This document shows positions 16,826 to 25,515 of a DNA stretch of 40,988 bases, piece by piece. The notes beneath the pieces are model-generated. The model saw only the letters and a program-made list of their open reading frames with translations. It made no database searches and was not told the DNA's origin. How positions within the stretch are numbered: the stretch's first letter is position 1; the number at the start of each line of letters is the position of its first letter. This stretch comes from CAYUNA01 sp047629355. GTDB taxonomy: Bacteria > Bacteroidota > Bacteroidia > Chitinophagales > Saprospiraceae. Position numbers and translations under genes: made by a program. The stretch covers positions 1 through 40,988 of the forward strand of contig JBLHWU010000017.1 in NCBI GenBank assembly GCA_047629355.1, written 5' to 3'.

Positions 16826-16905
16826 AATTGTGTTTAAGTATTTATGTGTTAGTGTGTTTTGCTTTTCGAATCAACATTAACACATAAATACTTAAACACA
16901 ATTTT
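16824..16905. repeat. Long inverted repeat between convergent genes
   Basis: AAAATTGTGTTTAAGTATTT at the left is repeated inverted at the right (arms about 32 bp, one or two mismatches, spacer under 20 bases). It starts at the stop codon of the upstream gene and ends just before the stop of the next. It probably serves as a bidirectional transcript end. Confidence 0.85.
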
Positions 16906-16908
16906 ATC

Positions 16909-19134
16909 TTACCGTATCAAAGTCGCATACCCCTTATACTCATGCGGCGTCCCTCTCGGTCCAGTAAATACCACCGTATATATGTACGTCCCATCTTCCG
17001 CAAGTCGCCCGTCGTTATTTAATAGTCCATTCCACTTTTCAAGTGGGTCATTTGTTGAATAAACTTCCGAACCCCAGCGGTCCCAAACACTCATTCTGAA
17101 ATTGGTAATGCCGGGAAGCAAGCCATTGCCAAGGAAAAAGTCATTGACCGTATCTTCATTCGGCGTAAAAGCATTGGGCATGTGGAAAAAGACCAATGGC
17201 ACGACGTCGATGAGTTGTACAATCGTGTCTTTACAATCTTCAGGGTGCGTAATAATTAACGTGATTTCTTGCCAGCCCGTATCCAGAAAATTCATGACTG
17301 GATTTTGGTCATGTGTCACTAAATTTCCATTTAAAAACCATTCCCAGGCAGCAGCATTTTGTGATTCATCGAGAAAATTAACCTCCGGGTCAATATTGGT
17401 CGCAAAGGCTGGGTCGAAGGAAAAATCAGCAACTGGCGGACTTTGAATTTCAATGAGACTTTCAAAAACAGTATCAATTTGGCAACCAAATGGCGAGATA
17501 ATTTCTAAAGAAACATCAAAAAAGCCAACCGAATCGTAAACGTGCGTCGGGCTAATTGCATTGATGGAATCGCCGTCACCAAATGACCAATTGATGGTAT
17601 AAGTATCGTTAATTGGTTCAGATAAATTGGTGAAAAGGACTTCCGCAGGCGGGCAGCTAACCACGTCATTCGGCGCAATCACAATGAGGGCAGGTACCGG
17701 TTTGTAGGAAAGTGGACGAATCTTTGTATCTTCACATCCATTGGCATCCACAATATCTAATTGCACAAAATAGTCGTCGGCATCTTCATAAATATGCGTT
17801 GGCGAGTGAAAAGTATCCATCAAACCATCGCCAAAACTCCAGTCCCAAGAAACCACTTCTCCTGCACCTCCAACAAAATAAGTGGAGTCGCTAAAAAATA
17901 CTGGTCCAGCGACACAAGTATCATAATCAAAATTAAATTCAGCAACCACTTCTGGAAAAATCCGTACTTGCACATACGCCGTATCGCTACAATCTGACCC
18001 TGGATTCAGTAACAAAACGCCATCATAAACCCCATGTGCTGGAAATTCAATCGTTGGACTCCAATCGGTAAAGGTCTCTAATTGTCCATCAATTTCAAAT
18101 TCCCAATAGTATAAATCAATGAATTCTTCTTGAAAACTCAAATTCTCAATAAAAACATTAAAATCATCACATTGCGTAATCGTATAAATACTGCCCGTTA
18201 AATTTTCATTAATGACTGCCTCAATCTGCGGTTCACAATTGGCAACATTGAATTGAAAATCACGACTAATCCGACTCAACAACTGCCCATTTCTAAATTC
18301 ACTGACGCAAACACCAACCACAAATTGTCCTTGAATTTCGGGCGTACCCGACAACATCCCAGTTACAGGATTGACCGTCACGGCAGGATTTCCAGCCATC
18401 GGATTCAGTACATTATACGGTGGATTGATAAAGCTAACAGGTGTGTAAGGCGGCGGACAAGCAGGATTTGGTACGATACCATCACAAGCATTTGGGTTAC
18501 CTCCACCTAAGCCACTTTGACCTCCTCCCGTGAGTGGCGCGCACATTTCATAAATCAATTGGTCACCATCAGCATCGGTCGCCGAGTGATCAAAAATTAG
18601 TGGCTCACCCGCACAAATTAAGATAGGTGGAAAAGAATTAAAAACAGGACTGTTGTTACAAACGGCTTGTGATTCTGGCGTAATTTCAACCGTAAATGTT
18701 GCGCCAATTTCCCCAGGGGTTTGAATATTCGTCACCGTCGCATTTCGACAGCAGCGTTGATAGGATATGGTGTAGCTGTCGGCAGATGGCCAATCTGCAA
18801 AGGTATATTCCCATTCATAAATGCCTTCTTCCACACAGAGATTGTCTGGTAAAATTAAGCAAGGGTCGGTAATTACTGGCTCAATATCGGTGATTTCAGG
18901 AAAGCCTCCACTAATGGTTTCTATCTCGACATCGCCTTGATAAATGGTAACTGGCGGGCTAAAATCAAATCCCGCTCCCGTCAAATCACTGCAATCGCGA
19001 TAAACAATCATGGTGAACTTATACGTGCCACCACCCAAACATTCGTAGGTGACGACTCCGCCAATGATGTGTTTTGCAAAAATTGGAGTTGTGCAAAAAA
19101 GAAAAAATGGGAGAAGTAAGTAAAGGTGCTTCAT
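16909..19134 (-). CDS. PKD-domain surface protein with CHU_C sorting domain (paralogue 1)
   Basis: 741-residue exported protein. Signal peptide ends about residue 20 (TTPIFA), followed by a Cys-rich head (HIIGGVVTYECLG, FTMIVYRDC, SYQRCCRNATVTNIQTPG, CNNSPVF). An Ig/cadherin-like part follows, then three PKD-type modules (WDWSFGDG near 430, INWSFGDG near 525, and a third before 620). The last 90 residues form a T9SS type B tail (HMPNAFTPNEDTVNDFF ... VWDRWGSEVYS ... YKGYATLIR). It is probably a cell-surface adhesin or gliding-related protein. The next gene upstream is a paralogue of the same architecture, so the two arose by tandem duplication. Confidence 0.88.
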   Translation of the reverse strand: MKHLYLLLPFFLFCTTPIFAKHIIGGVVTYECLGGGTYKFTMIVYRDCSDLTGAGFDFSPPVTIYQGDVEIETISGGFPEITDIEPVITDPCLILPDNLCVEEGIYEWEYTFADWPSADSYTISYQRCCRNATVTNIQTPGEIGATFTVEITPESQAVCNNSPVFNSFPPILICAGEPLIFDHSATDADGDQLIYEMCAPLTGGGQSGLGGGNPNACDGIVPNPACPPPYTPVSFINPPYNVLNPMAGNPAVTVNPVTGMLSGTPEIQGQFVVGVCVSEFRNGQLLSRISRDFQFNVANCEPQIEAVINENLTGSIYTITQCDDFNVFIENLSFQEEFIDLYYWEFEIDGQLETFTDWSPTIEFPAHGVYDGVLLLNPGSDCSDTAYVQVRIFPEVVAEFNFDYDTCVAGPVFFSDSTYFVGGAGEVVSWDWSFGDGLMDTFHSPTHIYEDADDYFVQLDIVDANGCEDTKIRPLSYKPVPALIVIAPNDVVSCPPAEVLFTNLSEPINDTYTINWSFGDGDSINAISPTHVYDSVGFFDVSLEIISPFGCQIDTVFESLIEIQSPPVADFSFDPAFATNIDPEVNFLDESQNAAAWEWFLNGNLVTHDQNPVMNFLDTGWQEITLIITHPEDCKDTIVQLIDVVPLVFFHMPNAFTPNEDTVNDFFLGNGLLPGITNFRMSVWDRWGSEVYSTNDPLEKWNGLLNNDGRLAEDGTYIYTVVFTGPRGTPHEYKGYATLIR

Positions 19135-19260
19135 TTCGTTTTAATTAAAAATTAAGGAACGCGAAATAAATATCCTGTCAAAAGGTGTAGGTTATTTTTT
19201 TATCGTTACCTGATCGTGAAAAATGAAGAATTTAGTTATTGAACAGGAGCAAAAAAGGGA

Positions 19261-19378
19261 AGTGAGAAAATCTTATGATTTTCTCACTTCAAAAAACACA
19301 TTACGCGCTGCTGTAGACAGCGCGGGTTCGGTATTGAGAGATAAAAACGGTTTTTGCAAAACCGTTTTTATCTCTCAA
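19261..19378. repeat. Standalone hairpin module related to the MITE interior
   Basis: It contains AGTGAGAAAATC-TTAT-GATTTTCTCACT (19261-19288), then a CAAAAAACACA spacer and a GCGCTG...CAGCGC hairpin. It ends with a 45-base hairpin of 21-bp perfect arms around TGC (19334-19378). Order and spacers follow the MITE interior, but terminal repeats are absent and most arm bases differ while still pairing. It lies between the two paralogous surface-protein genes. Confidence 0.8.
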
Positions 19379-19431
19379 ACTCCCTTTGTTTTAGAAAGCA
19401 AGCGTTCATTCTTAATTCTTAATTAGAGATA

Positions 19432-21702
19432 TTATCGTATCAAAGTAGCGTACCCTTTTAAGTTAAAAGATTCGCCACGCGGGCCAGTAAAAGTCACCAC
19501 GACCACATAGACCCCTTGTTCTGATTTCCGACCTATATTGTCCTTCCGTCCATTCCATCCTTCGCGGAAATCCTCCGTTTCAAACAATTTTTCCCCATAG
19601 CGATTCCAGATGGAGAGATTGAAATTAGTCGCTCCTTCCATTACACCATTGCCAAAGAAAGAATCGTTTGTACCATCGCCGTTGGGCGTGAAAGCATTTG
19701 GTAAATAATATCGGACTTCAGGAAAAATATCAAGAATTACAATCGCCGTATCGGTACAACCACTTTCGTGGAAAACGACCTGCTGAATGATTTGCATGCC
19801 TGTATCAGGAAAGGTGAAAATAGGATTAATTTCCTGAGAATCTCCAACATCACCAAATTCCCAAAGCCACTTAATCGCGTCAATAGATTGGTCGGTAAAA
19901 GTCACCGTCGGTTCAATGCTACTCGGATTCTCTGGTGTAAATGTAAACCCTGCAACTGGACTTGGCAAAATTGTGATGAAATCATTCCAGAATGTGTCGG
20001 TTTGACAACCAATTGGTGATACAATATCCAAAGAAATACTATAAACTCCCGCATCTTCATATACATGCGTCGGGTTAATTGCACCGCTGCTATTGCCATC
20101 GCCAAACGTCCAAGTGATTTCGTAGGTCGAATCAATCGGGAAGGATAAGTTATCGAAAACGACCGTTCCTGGCGCACATCCAATAAAGCTACTGGGTTCG
20201 ACAACAATCAAAGAAGGGACTGGAAAGTATTCGATAAATTGAGTCGTCGCATTGGTGCAATCATTGGTATCTGTGACCATCAAAGTAACGGGCAAATTGC
20301 CTGGAACTTGATAAATATACGTTGGGTTTTGCTCAACAGAAATCCCGCCTTCTCCAAAACTCCAATTCCAATCCGTAATCGTATTTGGACCTGCATCCGA
20401 GAAGGATAAATCTGTAAATTGCGTTGGACCAGCCACACAAGTATCATAGGCAAATTCAAAATCAGCCGTTATTGCCGGAAACACTTCGACTTGCAAACGC
20501 GCAGTATCATTACAGGGCAAACCTGGGTTCAAAATTAAAAATCCATCATAGATTCCTTCTCCTGGAAAATCAACATTTAAGGCATCAAAAGTGCTGCGTG
20601 TAATTATCGAACCACCAGGTAGAAAAAATTGCCATTCTTGCGCATTAATATTAGAAACAATCGTACTTTGATTGATAAAATCTATCCCAAATGGACCACA
20701 TGCTCGCACATAATAAACCTGTTCGTTATCGACATTCAACAACTCTGTTTCCTGAATATCTGCAATCACTGTCGGCGTACAATTGGCAACATTAAATTGA
20801 AAATCTCGCCGCACGGTACTAATTAAAACACCATCACGGTATTCCTCCACACAAACGCCTACAACAAATTGCCCTGTGGCAATTGGCACGCCCGAAATTA
20901 ATCCCGTCATTGGGTCAATCATCACTTGCGGATTTCCTGCCATCGGATTGTCAAACGAATAAGTAGGAGCAAGAAATGGCAGGGCATTATAGGGTGGTGG
21001 CGCATCTGGGTCTGGCGCAACGCCATTCAAGGTTGTGAAAGATTGGGTATCATCTCCACCGCCTAAAAATGGGGTGCAAAATTGATAAACTAAAGAATCT
21101 CCATCAATATCCGTTGCCGAATGGTCAAAATCAATATCGACGCCATTACAAATCACAATCGGTGGGAAGTCCGAAAAAACGGGACTATTATTACAAGATT
21201 GCTGCGCTTCCGGTATCAATTCAATGGTGTAAGTCGCGCCCGCTTGTCCGGGTGCAACGATATTAGTAATCGTATTATTTCTACAACAACGTTGATACGA
21301 AACGGTATAACTTTGGGTACTGGAAGGCAAGTTTCGAGTGAAGACATAAACGCCTTCTTCCGCACACACATTCGGTGGTGTCGTCAAACAAGGATTACTC
21401 AAATTAGGCTGAATACTGGTGACTATCGGTGCATCCAATTGAACAACTTCAAACTGAGAAGTGCCATTAAAAATCGTAACCGTCCCATCCAAAGTTGCTC
21501 CTGAGGTACAGCCATCAATTTGTGAATCAAAGCAAGCCCCGCCGCCATTACAGTCTCGATAAACCTTCATCGTGAACCGATATTCGTTATTTCCCAAGCA
21601 TTCATAGGTGATTTCACCTCCAATAATGTGGGCCGCGAAAAGAGATGGACTTCCAAAAGTTGCTAAAAATAGCAAGGGGATGATGTTTTTAAATCTATTC
21701 AA
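19432..21702 (-). CDS. PKD-domain surface protein with CHU_C sorting domain (paralogue 2)
   Basis: Paralogue of the 16909-19134 product with the same order: Cys-rich head (HIIGGEITYECLG, SYQRCCRNNTITNIVAPG), three PKD-type modules (WNWSFGEG, ITWTFGDG, WLWEFGD) and a CHU_C tail (YLPNAFTPNGDGTNDSFF ... IWNRYGEKLFE ... LKGYATLIR). The longest frame reaches 21759 (775 aa) but its first 19 codons (STRNRNPQLAIRNRK) are encoded by an intergenic palindrome and precede no signal. I prefer the TTG at 21700-21702, which gives a normal signal peptide (NRFKNIIPLLFLATFGSPS) and 756 aa. No ATG exists in the right place. Confidence 0.82.
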   Translation of the reverse strand: MNRFKNIIPLLFLATFGSPSLFAAHIIGGEITYECLGNNEYRFTMKVYRDCNGGGACFDSQIDGCTSGATLDGTVTIFNGTSQFEVVQLDAPIVTSIQPNLSNPCLTTPPNVCAEEGVYVFTRNLPSSTQSYTVSYQRCCRNNTITNIVAPGQAGATYTIELIPEAQQSCNNSPVFSDFPPIVICNGVDIDFDHSATDIDGDSLVYQFCTPFLGGGDDTQSFTTLNGVAPDPDAPPPYNALPFLAPTYSFDNPMAGNPQVMIDPMTGLISGVPIATGQFVVGVCVEEYRDGVLISTVRRDFQFNVANCTPTVIADIQETELLNVDNEQVYYVRACGPFGIDFINQSTIVSNINAQEWQFFLPGGSIITRSTFDALNVDFPGEGIYDGFLILNPGLPCNDTARLQVEVFPAITADFEFAYDTCVAGPTQFTDLSFSDAGPNTITDWNWSFGEGGISVEQNPTYIYQVPGNLPVTLMVTDTNDCTNATTQFIEYFPVPSLIVVEPSSFIGCAPGTVVFDNLSFPIDSTYEITWTFGDGNSSGAINPTHVYEDAGVYSISLDIVSPIGCQTDTFWNDFITILPSPVAGFTFTPENPSSIEPTVTFTDQSIDAIKWLWEFGDVGDSQEINPIFTFPDTGMQIIQQVVFHESGCTDTAIVILDIFPEVRYYLPNAFTPNGDGTNDSFFGNGVMEGATNFNLSIWNRYGEKLFETEDFREGWNGRKDNIGRKSEQGVYVVVVTFTGPRGESFNLKGYATLIR

Positions 21703-21712
21703 ATCTGGTGAT

Positions 21713-21825
21713 TTCCGGTTGCGGATTGCGAGTTGCGGGTTGCGGTTACGGGTTGACAAACAAGGCGTGTACCTATCTAGTTTGTCAACTCATAACCCGC
21801 AACTCGCAACTCGCAACTCACAACA
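21713..21825. repeat. Long inverted repeat overlapping the 5' end of paralogue 2
   Basis: Left arm with GCGAGTTGCGGGTTGCGGTT and GGGTTGACAAAC; right arm with GTTTGTCAACTCATAACCCG and three copies of CAACTCG-type 7-mers. The arms pair with a few mismatches around a 17-base centre. It carries internal short direct repeats. Confidence 0.8.
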
Positions 21826-22085
21826 GTTTAAAATTTCTTTAACGCTTTAAACAATACTGTCTAAATTTTAAAGTTTATAAAATTGTCGCCAATTTTTTTA
21901 AAAACAATTGAACAATCTGAATTCGAACATTGTTATGCGATTTTTTTTCAAAATGGTCAATGTATCGCTGACCGCTTTTAAAAAAAACGAAAGTTCAATT
22001 TATGTAAACTTATTCTATCAAACTTGTTTCTGTGCCTCAATATTGTAAAATTGCAAGATAGGAAACAAAAATGATTTACTCATTA

Positions 22086-22188
22086 ACTCGATTAACTTGA
22101 TTTTCTCGATTTTCTCGATTGCGCAAAATAAAATTTCTGCACCAGCAATCGAGAAAACCAAAATAATCGAAACAATCGAATCAATCAC
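22086..22188. repeat. Degenerate inverted repeat upstream of the first YrdC-like gene
   Basis: The left side repeats TTTTCTCGATT and the right side has the complementary CAATCGAGAAAA and AATAATCGAAACAATC. A very similar AATCGAAA phrase lies ahead of the saccharopine dehydrogenase start at about 7683-7722. The long reading frame from 22097 runs through this repeat and should not be taken as coding. Confidence 0.7.
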
Positions 22189-22195
22189 TAAACCC

Positions 22196-22798
22196 ATGCT
22201 AACGCTCGCTAATGACACTCTACGTATGACATACGATTACGACTTTCATCCAGTCTTAAATACGCTCGGTTCGGCTGGTATTATTCTCTTTCCAACAGAT
22301 ATCAATTGGGGAATTGGCTGCGATGCCACCGACCTGGTTGCCATTGAAAAAGTAGTCAACTTGAAAAATAAGATTCGTCAAAATCCACCGATTTTACTAG
22401 TATCTTCTATTGAAATGCTAAGAAATTATGTAACACATCTGCATCCTCGTATGGAAACTTTGCTGATGCATCACATCCGTCCTTTGACAATTGTATATGA
22501 GCAAGCACAAAACTTACCTACCAACGCTTATGCAGACGGTGGAAATGTGGCAATTCGTTTGGTGCAAGACAATTTTTGTAAAAAAATAATCGAGGAATTT
22601 GGTAGACCTGTGCTCTGTACTTCTGCAAGAATTGGTAATGCGCCGATTCCAAATCATTTTGGTGAAATCAGTTCTGAAGTATTGACGCAAGTCAACTTTA
22701 TCGTCAAATATCGCCAAGGAGATAAGGATATGGGCGAAAAATCAGTTGTTGCTCGCTTATCCAATGCACAGAATGCGGAATTAGAATTTTTGAACTAA
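22196..22798 (+). CDS. YrdC/Sua5/YciO-family protein (first TsaC-like paralogue)
   Basis: 200-residue YrdC-fold protein from the ATG at 22196 (MLTLANDTLRMTYDYDFHPV). Upstream codons fall in the inverted repeat. The fold-defining segments are present (GIILFPTDINWGIGCDATD, LKNKIRQNPPILLVSS, VAIRLVQD, PVLCTSARIG). However, the canonical PT-D/E-TVYGLG substrate loop is changed to PTDINWGIG, whereas the second paralogue at 24918 keeps PTDTVYGLA. It may therefore be a YciO-like side-function protein rather than the threonylcarbamoyl-AMP synthase. It begins a plus-strand run holding every bacterial t6A gene. Confidence 0.82.
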   Translation: MLTLANDTLRMTYDYDFHPVLNTLGSAGIILFPTDINWGIGCDATDLVAIEKVVNLKNKIRQNPPILLVSSIEMLRNYVTHLHPRMETLLMHHIRPLTIVYEQAQNLPTNAYADGGNVAIRLVQDNFCKKIIEEFGRPVLCTSARIGNAPIPNHFGEISSEVLTQVNFIVKYRQGDKDMGEKSVVARLSNAQNAELEFLN

Positions 22799-22805
22799 AA
22801 ATTAT

Positions 22806-23003
22806 TTAAGTAACGGTAAAATAATAAGTCCACTATCTGGCAACATTTATTTTGGTCTTTTTCTCCACTTCGGTCGAAATGACAAAAGATGTTTACTTTT
22901 GAAATAGGAGTTATCTCTACATAATGACTGTTTCAAAAGTGGAAAATAAGGGCAAAAGAAATACTTGATAGATGGCGGAGCTATTTTTTTACCGTTACTA
23001 AGT
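22806..23003. repeat. Long intergenic inverted repeat (tsaC-like to tsaE gap)
   Basis: Left arm AAGTAACGGTAAAATAATAA and the TCCACTATCT after it; right arm GATGGCGGAGCTATTTTTTT and ACCGTTACT. Arms are about 32 bp at roughly 80% identity. The core contains CAAAAGTGGAAAATAAGGGC, close to AAAGTGAAAAATGAGGGC in the 24541-24708 repeat. Confidence 0.75.
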
Positions 23004-23130
23004 AACTCGGATTTCCAATCTGAGCAGCAGTCTTTGGGGGCTCTAGCCCCGAATTATCAGAATCAAACTATGAAAATTCAATCAACAAAATCTAAGCGGT
23101 GGGTTTCTTCCCATCGCTTAGGCTGAAAAT
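23004..23130. repeat. Short hairpins before tsaE
   Basis: CTCGGATT-TCC-AATCTGAG (one G-T pair), GGGGCT.AGCCCC, and CTAAGCG with a 12-bp stem closing on TTTCTT near 23091-23125. The first again has a three-base loop. No ORF is present. The repeat at 22806-23003 and these hairpins fill the gap up to the tsaE promoter. Confidence 0.65.
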
Positions 23131-23154
23131 TCATTTTTTTTCTAAAATTTAGCC

Positions 23155-23162
23155 TACTTTTG
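23155..23162 (+). promoter_or_regulatory. Bacteroidota -7 box before tsaE
   Basis: TACTTTTG matches TAnnTTTG, 58 bases before the tsaE ATG. It suggests that tsaE is transcribed from its own promoter and not only by read-through across the palindromic gap. Confidence 0.55.
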
Positions 23163-23219
23163 TCCTTTTCTATAAAAACAATTTTTATCTATTAAGAAGC
23201 GGGTAAAATAAGTGATTTT

Positions 23220-23705
23220 ATGCAAATGAAAATTTTCACAATTCAATCAAAAAGTCTGGAAGATACGACTGAAATTGCTCAAAAAATAGCACCTTTTTTT
23301 CATAAAAAGGACATTGCTGTTTTTGAGGGAAATCTCGGTACGGGTAAAACCCACTTTGTCAAATTTTTAGCGGCAGCCCTTGGGTATGAAGGCTTGGTGA
23401 CGAGTCCGACCTATACGATTGCTTCTGTTTATGATTGGGCAGATGGTAAAATTTTGCACATTGATGGCTACCGACTGACGAGTTTATCTGATTTTGTCGA
23501 TTTGGGTTTAGAGGAGTATTTTGAAGAATCCATTTCGATGATAGAGTGGGGCGGCGAATTTGAGGAAGAATTTTCTGATTATTTAAAAATAAAATTGGAA
23601 TATTTGGAAGCCGAAATGAGCCGAAAAATTACGTTTTCTTACGTTGGTGAACGTTGGGCGAGTGATTTTGAAAAAATTAAAAACAGCTTAGGCAATGAAA
23701 AATAA
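23220..23705 (+). CDS. tsaE: tRNA threonylcarbamoyladenosine biosynthesis ATPase TsaE
   Basis: ATPase of the bacterial t6A complex that regulates TsaB-TsaD during transfer of the threonylcarbamoyl group to A37 of ANN-reading tRNAs. The 161-residue length is normal. The Walker A motif EGNLGTGKT is at about 36-44, followed by the family signature VTSPTYTIASVYDW and HIDGYRL. An alternative ATG two codons later is equally possible. It lies between a YrdC-like gene and tsaB. Confidence 0.95.
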   Translation: MQMKIFTIQSKSLEDTTEIAQKIAPFFHKKDIAVFEGNLGTGKTHFVKFLAAALGYEGLVTSPTYTIASVYDWADGKILHIDGYRLTSLSDFVDLGLEEYFEESISMIEWGGEFEEEFSDYLKIKLEYLEAEMSRKITFSYVGERWASDFEKIKNSLGNEK

Positions 23706-23845
23706 ATAAGCAATCAATTCTGGCGAAGTAATTCTTTCTTTTTAGGAATTTAAAAAATCAGTGCATAGCCATAGCTACGGACTTAGTTTTTTTTAAAAAG
23801 GTAAAAGGACAAGTCAGAATAATAGATTATTTATTTTCTGTTCTC
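23703..23845. repeat. Inverted repeat between tsaE and tsaB
   Basis: Arms AATAAATAAGCAATCAATTCTG and, inverted, AATAAATAATCTATTATTCTG, about 23 bp with a few mismatches. The core (GCCATAGCTACGGACTTAG) resembles GCCGTATCTACGGATATGA in the repeat at 35091-35350. Confidence 0.65.
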
Positions 23846-23862
23846 TTACAAAAAATTCAATA

Positions 23863-24516
23863 ATGAGTTTGTTACTTGGGTTAGAAACGGCCTATTCCCC
23901 TTATGGAATAGTGATTGGAAAAGGGCAAGAAGTATTGTTTGATTCAACAACAATCGAAGAATTTGAGGAATCTCGCGATGTGGCGATGATAACGAAAGTC
24001 GGCTTAGAAAAAGTAGGTGCGACCTTGCAAGATGTTTCAAAAATCATTGTGAATACTGGACCTGGGGGTACGAGTTCTGTGCGGACAGGCGTAGCTTTCG
24101 CCAACAGTTTAGCCTATTCTTTGAAAATCCCCATTTGTTCGGTTAATTTCTTTGAATTGATATGTGAAGACGTTTGGAACAAACACCAAGTTCCCGTTGT
24201 TTGTACCACGAAGTCAACGAAAAACAATCTGTATGCAGCTTTGTATGAAGATGGAAAATTGGTCGCAACGAGATATGGTTCTTTCGAAGAAACCTTAGAA
24301 AAAATGATTGGTGACCGCCCAAAGTTTGCCGTCGTTGGTTTTCATCGAGAAAAAATTGTCGAATATTTTTCTAATAAAACGGTCATTGATACGGAGATTA
24401 AATTGGCAACTTCCCGCTTTTTAATTGAAAGAAGTGATTCATTTATTAATAGAGCGGTTTCTTATCCAGAAATTGCGACACCAATAACTGATCAATCAAG
24501 TATTTTTTATGAATAA
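23863..24516 (+). CDS. tsaB: tRNA threonylcarbamoyladenosine biosynthesis protein TsaB
   Basis: Non-catalytic TsaD paralogue that dimerises with TsaD in the t6A complex. The 217-residue protein has the ASKHA-fold start LLLGLETAYSPYGIVI and the family segment IIVNTGPGGTSSVRTGVAFA. It lacks the metal-binding His pair of TsaD, as expected. Same strand and order as the rest of the cluster. Confidence 0.92.
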   Translation: MSLLLGLETAYSPYGIVIGKGQEVLFDSTTIEEFEESRDVAMITKVGLEKVGATLQDVSKIIVNTGPGGTSSVRTGVAFANSLAYSLKIPICSVNFFELICEDVWNKHQVPVVCTTKSTKNNLYAALYEDGKLVATRYGSFEETLEKMIGDRPKFAVVGFHREKIVEYFSNKTVIDTEIKLATSRFLIERSDSFINRAVSYPEIATPITDQSSIFYE

Positions 24517-24540
24517 AGTTTCTTGGGGAATTAAGGACTA

Positions 24541-24708
24541 CTTAGGAATGCGAATTAAATAAAATTAGATTCTTGAGAGAGCGGTTTTGTTCTTCCTTTT
24601 TGCTTTGAAAGTACGATTTATGTCGATATAATTAGCATTTTTAAAGTGAAAAATGAGGGCAAAACCGCTCTCTCAATAGTCTGAGTTTATTTAATTCGCA
24701 TTTCTTAA
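24541..24708. repeat. Long inverted repeat, 168 bp
   Basis: The arms share GAATGCGAATTAAATAAA and TTGAGAGAGCGGTTTTG (about 48 bp each, few mismatches). The core TTAGCATTTTTAAAGTGAAA and ATGAGGGC is shared in form with the repeats at 10482 and 22806. The outer sequence resembles the arm start of the 30728-31252 repeat (AAGAATGCGGATTAGATA). Confidence 0.85.
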
Positions 24709-24712
24709 AGTC

Positions 24713-24863
24713 AATGTCTTCGCCAAATGATGAATTATAAATGATGAACGATAAATTTACAATAAGATAGATTTGTATTTATATGATTACTAAATAAATA
24801 CATAACTCTGTTTTCAATTATTCATCATTTATAATTCAACATTCATCATTTGGCGAAGACATT
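24713..24863. repeat. Long inverted repeat with 23-bp perfect arms
   Basis: AATGTCTTCGCCAAATGATG (plus AAT) at 24713-24735 is exactly inverted at 24841-24863. A second perfect 17-bp pair (GAATTATAAATGATGAA) is nested within it. It lies directly beside the previous repeat. Confidence 0.9.
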
Positions 24864-24917
24864 GTAAAGTAATACCCTTAATAAAATGCCGAGAAACGCT
24901 TAATTTATTTCAAAAGA

Positions 24918-25511
24918 ATGAGTAAAATCGATAAAATAATAACCTGTTTACAAGGCGGCGGTGTTGTCTTGATTCCAACGGACACCGTGTATGGATTGGC
25001 GGTAAAACCAGGTGACGAAGTAGCTGCACAGCGACTTTATGAATTGAAATCACGTCCACCCAGATTGAATTTACCGATAATGGTGGCGTCGAAAGAAGAC
25101 ATTGAAAAATTAGGTATCGAAGTGAATGCCACTGCTGATAAACTGCTAAAATCTTCATTTATGCCTGGCGCATTGACGTTGATAATGGGTTTCAAAAACG
25201 GCAAGCGAGCAGCGTGGTTGGCAGGGCGTGAAGAAGTCGCGATTAGGATTCCAAATGACGAACAATTATTGGCAATTTTGCGAAAAGCAGGGCCGCTATT
25301 GGTTACAAGTGCGAATAAAAGTGGGAATCCAACACCGACTGTTGTCCCTCAAATTTTAAAGGAATTGAATGGAAAACCCGACCTAACCATTGACGGTGGC
25401 ACGGTTGAAGTCATTCCATCAACAATTATTAACTGTCGAACCAATCCTCCGAAAATCGAGCGCGAAGGAAAAATTCCAGCAGCGGATTTATTCGATTTTT
25501 TAGTAGATTAG
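24918..25511 (+). CDS. tsaC: L-threonylcarbamoyladenylate synthase (Sua5/YrdC/TsaC type)
   Basis: 197-residue YrdC-domain enzyme that makes threonylcarbamoyl-AMP from threonine, bicarbonate and ATP, the first step of t6A formation. The canonical loop GGVVLIPTDTVYGLAVKPGD is at about 14-33. The lysine/arginine-rich binding segment LYELKSRPPRLNLPIMV, the GALTLIMG motif and the LLVTSANKSGNPTP motif are all present. It lacks the Sua5 C-terminal domain. This is the more canonical of the two paralogues in the cluster and the likelier functional TsaC. Confidence 0.92.
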   Translation: MSKIDKIITCLQGGGVVLIPTDTVYGLAVKPGDEVAAQRLYELKSRPPRLNLPIMVASKEDIEKLGIEVNATADKLLKSSFMPGALTLIMGFKNGKRAAWLAGREEVAIRIPNDEQLLAILRKAGPLLVTSANKSGNPTPTVVPQILKELNGKPDLTIDGGTVEVIPSTIINCRTNPPKIEREGKIPAADLFDFLVD

Positions 25512-25515
25512 AGAA

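Larger units (their letters stand above)
24517..24917. other. Gene-free gap filled by two inverted repeats
   Basis: The 401-base gap between tsaB and the second YrdC-family gene consists almost wholly of the repeats at 24541-24708 and 24713-24863. No ORF or promoter box was supported. Confidence 0.75.

Noticed and set aside
21703..21759. N-terminal extension of the second CHU_C paralogue from the TTG at 21759
   Set aside because: These codons are encoded by the inverted repeat and give an Arg/Asn-rich stretch ahead of a normal signal peptide.
22097..22195. N-terminal extension of the first YrdC-like protein
   Set aside because: It translates a degenerate CGATT-type inverted repeat; the conserved domain starts after the ATG at 22196.
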